Source: Millisia brevis NBRC 105863 (GTDB lineage: Bacteria > Actinomycetota > Actinomycetes > Mycobacteriales > Mycobacteriaceae). Taken from it: a stretch of DNA of 64,000 nucleotides. The stretch's first letter is position 1. Every line of letters begins with the position of its first letter. The translations under genes and the position numbers were made by a program. Below the pieces are notes generated by a model, which saw only the letters and a program-made list of their open reading frames with translations, did not search any database and had not been told where the DNA came from. The stretch spans positions 372,001 through 436,000 of the forward strand of contig NZ_BCRN01000001.1 in the NCBI RefSeq assembly GCF_001552615.1, given 5' to 3'. Below, piece by piece: positions 61,657 to 64,000 of this stretch.

Positions 61657-62247
61657 GTGACCGACGCACGCACCCGGATGATCACCGCGACGACGCGGGT
61701 TCTCGCGCAGCGGGGATACGAGGCGGCCTCGCTGTCGACCATCATCGAAGCCGCCGACGCCCCGCGCGGATCGGTCTACCACCACTTTCCCGGCGGTAAG
61801 GACGAGATCGTGCGCGCCGCGGTCCATCTGCAGGTCCAGCAGGCCGCCACGATCCTCGAGACGCTGCGCGGCCGCCCGCCCGCGGAGGTGATCGCCGGCT
61901 TCGTCGACATGTGGCGGACGCTGCTCGCCCACACCGACTTCGCGCTCGGCTGCTCGCTGGTCGGCCTGACCGTCTCGGGCTCGAGCGCCGACCTGCAGGC
62001 CGAGGCGGCGGCCGCGTTCGCGGTGTGGACCGACGGACTGGCCACGTTGCTCGTCGACGGCGGCATCCCCGCCGCCCGCGCCGCGGACCTGGCGACGACC
62101 GTCCTGGCGTCCTGCGAGGGCGCGGTCGTGCTCTGCCGGGCGCGCCGCACGCTCGCCCCACTGGCCACCGTGGAAGCCTTCCTCGTCGACGCCGCCACCC
62201 CACCGACATCCGAGAACGCCATTGATGAGGGCAATCCTCGCCAATAG
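61657..62247 (+). CDS. TetR-family repressor
   Basis: 196 residues from GTG 61657. HTH in ASLSTIIEAADAPRGSVYHHF, of the LmrA/YxaF subgroup judged by the PRGSVYHHFPGGKDE motif, with a matching C-terminal domain. The perfect operator directly upstream suggests repression of itself and the tautomerase. Confidence 0.9.
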   Translation: MTDARTRMITATTRVLAQRGYEAASLSTIIEAADAPRGSVYHHFPGGKDEIVRAAVHLQVQQAATILETLRGRPPAEVIAGFVDMWRTLLAHTDFALGCSLVGLTVSGSSADLQAEAAAAFAVWTDGLATLLVDGGIPAARAADLATTVLASCEGAVVLCRARRTLAPLATVEAFLVDAATPPTSENAIDEGNPRQ

Positions 62248-62356
62248 GTGAAACCTCTCGGGAATTACGTGAGAATCGTTCGGAATGTCCCTCGATATAC
62301 GCGCAATTCGCCTATCGTGCAGCCCGATTCCGCAATTCCCGGCTAGCCTGGGGCCG

Positions 62357-63217
62357 ATGAGCAGGCGAAATGGGGGAAGCGTGACCACGCGCGAAGACGT
62401 ATCCGAAGCCAACCGCAGCATCTTCGACGGCATTTCCGCGGTGTCCGACTACCACAAGGGATTTCGCAGCACCGGATTCCTCGATGCCGGTGAACGGGCC
62501 GCATTGTTGTCGGTTGCCGACGCCGTCCGCGGGCAGCCCGCGCTCGACCTCGGGGTCGGCGCGGGACGCACGACCACGCTGCTGCGCCTGCTGACCGATC
62601 ATTACGACGCCGCCGATTACGCGCCGCGCATGGTCGCCGAGTTCCACCACAATTTCCCGGAGCTGCCGGTCCGGGTCGCCGACGCCCGCGACCTCGGCGA
62701 CTACCCCGACGACGTCTACGCATTGACCCTCTTCAGCAACAACGCGATCGACGCGGTCGGGCGCGCGGAGCGCCCGCGAGTGCTGCGGGAGTTGGCGCGG
62801 GTCACCCGGCCGGGCGGCTACCTCATCTTCAGCACCCTGCATCGCGGCGGGCCGTCCTACGCCGAACGCCCCCTGCAGCTGCGCCGCCCGACGCGGCGGT
62901 TCTCGCTGCGGCAGATCGTGATCGACAACATGCGCCTGCTCGCCCGACCGGGCCGAGCGCTGCGGGCGATCCGTTCCTGGCGCGCCAACCGCGCCCGCAT
63001 CGACGACCACGGCAGCTGGGCGGTCGGACCGCTCGCCGCCCACGAGTTCGGCCTGATCGTGCACTTCACCACCTACGAGGATCTGATCGACCTGCTGCAC
63101 TCGACCGGTCTGTCCGACGTCGTCGTCTTCGACGAATCCGGCCTGCCGATCGCCGCGGACGCCGACGCCGCCGGGGCGGACAGCTTCACCGTCGTCGCCC
63201 GGGTCCCGGCCGCCTGA
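62357..63217 (+). CDS. Class I SAM-dependent methyltransferase
   Basis: 286 residues. SAM-binding motif ALDLGVGAGRTTTLLRLL near residue 67 and acidic loop VRVADARDLGDY. Post-motif LTLFSNNAID is the usual fourth strand. TAGCCT lies seven bases before the ATG at 62357, so leaderless; GTG at 62381 with GGGGGAAG is the alternative start. The substrate is unknown. No biosynthetic neighbours. Confidence 0.85.
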   Translation: MSRRNGGSVTTREDVSEANRSIFDGISAVSDYHKGFRSTGFLDAGERAALLSVADAVRGQPALDLGVGAGRTTTLLRLLTDHYDAADYAPRMVAEFHHNFPELPVRVADARDLGDYPDDVYALTLFSNNAIDAVGRAERPRVLRELARVTRPGGYLIFSTLHRGGPSYAERPLQLRRPTRRFSLRQIVIDNMRLLARPGRALRAIRSWRANRARIDDHGSWAVGPLAAHEFGLIVHFTTYEDLIDLLHSTGLSDVVVFDESGLPIAADADAAGADSFTVVARVPAA

Positions 63218-63303
63218 TCGGCCGACCGGATCCACGGCGCACCGCGCATATCGATCGGCGCCGGCAACCCCCGGAAACGGTTGGCATCTGTCACCCTCTA
63301 CCC

Positions 63304-64000
63304 ATGAGTGAGCCGTCCACCGGCGCGTCCGCACGCACGAGCCGCATCGAGACCACCGGCATCGAGGTGGTCGCACCCGAGGAACGCACCGCCAAGCCGC
63401 GGGATCTGTTCTGGCCGTGGTTCGCCGCGAATATCTCGGTCTTCGGGATCAGCTACGCGTCGTTCATCTACGGCTTCGGGATCAGCTTCGGTCAGGCGCT
63501 GGTCGTGACGGTGATCGGCGTAACGCTGAGCTTCCTGGCCTGCGGGATCGTCGCGCTCGCCGGCAAGCGCGGATCGGCGCCGACGATGATCCTGTCGCGG
63601 GCGCCGTTCGGCGTCGCCGGGCAGAAGGTTCCCGGCGTCTTCTCCTACCTGATCTCGATGGGTTGGGAGACGTTCCTGGCGATCATGGCGGTGCTCGCGA
63701 CGGCCACGATCGTCGAACGGCTCGGCGGGGGCGGCGGCACCGGCACGAAGCTGATCGCGATGCTGGTGGTCGCGGCGCTGATCGTGAGCGCCTCGGTCGC
63801 CGGCTACCACCTGATCATGCGGCTGCAGTCGGTGCTGACCTGGCTGACCGGCGGCATCACGCTGCTGTACATCCTGTTGACCTTCTCCGAGATCGACTTC
63901 GGCGCGGTCGGGCAGATGCCGAGCGGCTCGACCCAGTCGCTGATCGGCGCCCTGGTGATGGTGATGACCGGCTTCGGCCTCGGCTGGGTCAACATCGCCG
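63304..64000 (+). CDS. NCS1-family nucleobase/cytosine permease, 3' end outside window
   Basis: 232 residues visible of an expected 450-500. PRDLFWPWFAANISVFGISY is the conserved first helix of nucleobase:cation symporter-1 proteins, followed by five or six further helices (GSAPTMILSRAPFGVAGQ is the typical loop). Substrates in this family are cytosine, purines, allantoin or hydantoins. Downstream genes that could tell are not in view. The start ATG is the first in the frame. Confidence 0.9.
   Translation, partial: MSEPSTGASARTSRIETTGIEVVAPEERTAKPRDLFWPWFAANISVFGISYASFIYGFGISFGQALVVTVIGVTLSFLACGIVALAGKRGSAPTMILSRAPFGVAGQKVPGVFSYLISMGWETFLAIMAVLATATIVERLGGGGGTGTKLIAMLVVAALIVSASVAGYHLIMRLQSVLTWLTGGITLLYILLTFSEIDFGAVGQMPSGSTQSLIGALVMVMTGFGLGWVNIA

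Overview
The window is 64 kb of high-GC actinobacterial chromosome. The organism is most likely a member of the Mycobacteriales close to Gordonia, Williamsia or Rhodococcus. This rests on gene content (CNNM/CorC pair, NDMA-type alcohol dehydrogenase, paired acyl-CoA dehydrogenases, an EspC-like protein with a DUF3558 lipoprotein, a SAM-IV riboswitch, a zinc-independent L36 next to an MRF-like protein) and on several TANNNT -10 boxes placed 4-9 bases before a start codon, typical of leaderless genes. The genus is inferred; no rRNA or tRNA gene is present.

Layout. 1-2436 is the end of a type I restriction HsdR. 2449-9082 (minus) carries a VWA/MoxR pair, a zinc alcohol dehydrogenase, a membrane alpha/beta-hydrolase and an MFS exporter. 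A divergent TetR at 9175 sits beside two palindromic operators and runs into a FUSC-type exporter. 10962-13424 is a zinc-starvation block: L36, an MRF-like CobW homologue behind a Zur-like box, and a CobW metallochaperone. Then come a LysR with AhpD-like and SnoaL-like targets, an ACR3/BASS carrier, DDAH, two CNNM transporters and an AraC/glyoxalase pair. 21473-27328 is a SAM-IV riboswitch, an ABC transporter of the sulfonate/taurine type and, in the same tight run, the copper genes ycnI and copC-copD. 28651-31075 holds a MetX-like hydrolase terminator, a small ORF, a gene remnant, and a TetR with a putrescine-oxidase-like amine oxidase.

31483-40478 is the most unusual block. An S9 peptidase, an AsnB-type amidotransferase and a YbdK/GCS2 ligase fused to a circularly permuted ATP-grasp are packed on the minus strand, divergent from a type III glutamine synthetase. 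The set resembles the N-acetylglutaminylglutamine amide (NAGGN) pathway with different ligases, and may make an undescribed amidated small peptide.

40700-50672 contains a cysteine-synthase/rhodanese fusion, PPK2, a TetR/NmrA pair, YihY, trpS preceded by a complete-looking Trp attenuator (leader peptide with two adjacent Trp codons and competing hairpins), an MFS carrier, CbiN/CbiM without CbiQ/CbiO, and a frameshifted FAD reductase. 50813-64000 holds two acyl-CoA dehydrogenases, a small alarmone synthetase with a patatin, an HTH/Clp-N protein under two palindromes, a kinase/SDR/phospho-lyase set, a HigBA-type toxin-antitoxin module, an EspC-like/DUF3558 pair, a tautomerase and TetR sharing a perfect operator, a methyltransferase and the start of an NCS1 permease. 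No CRISPR array, insertion sequence, tRNA or rRNA was recognised.
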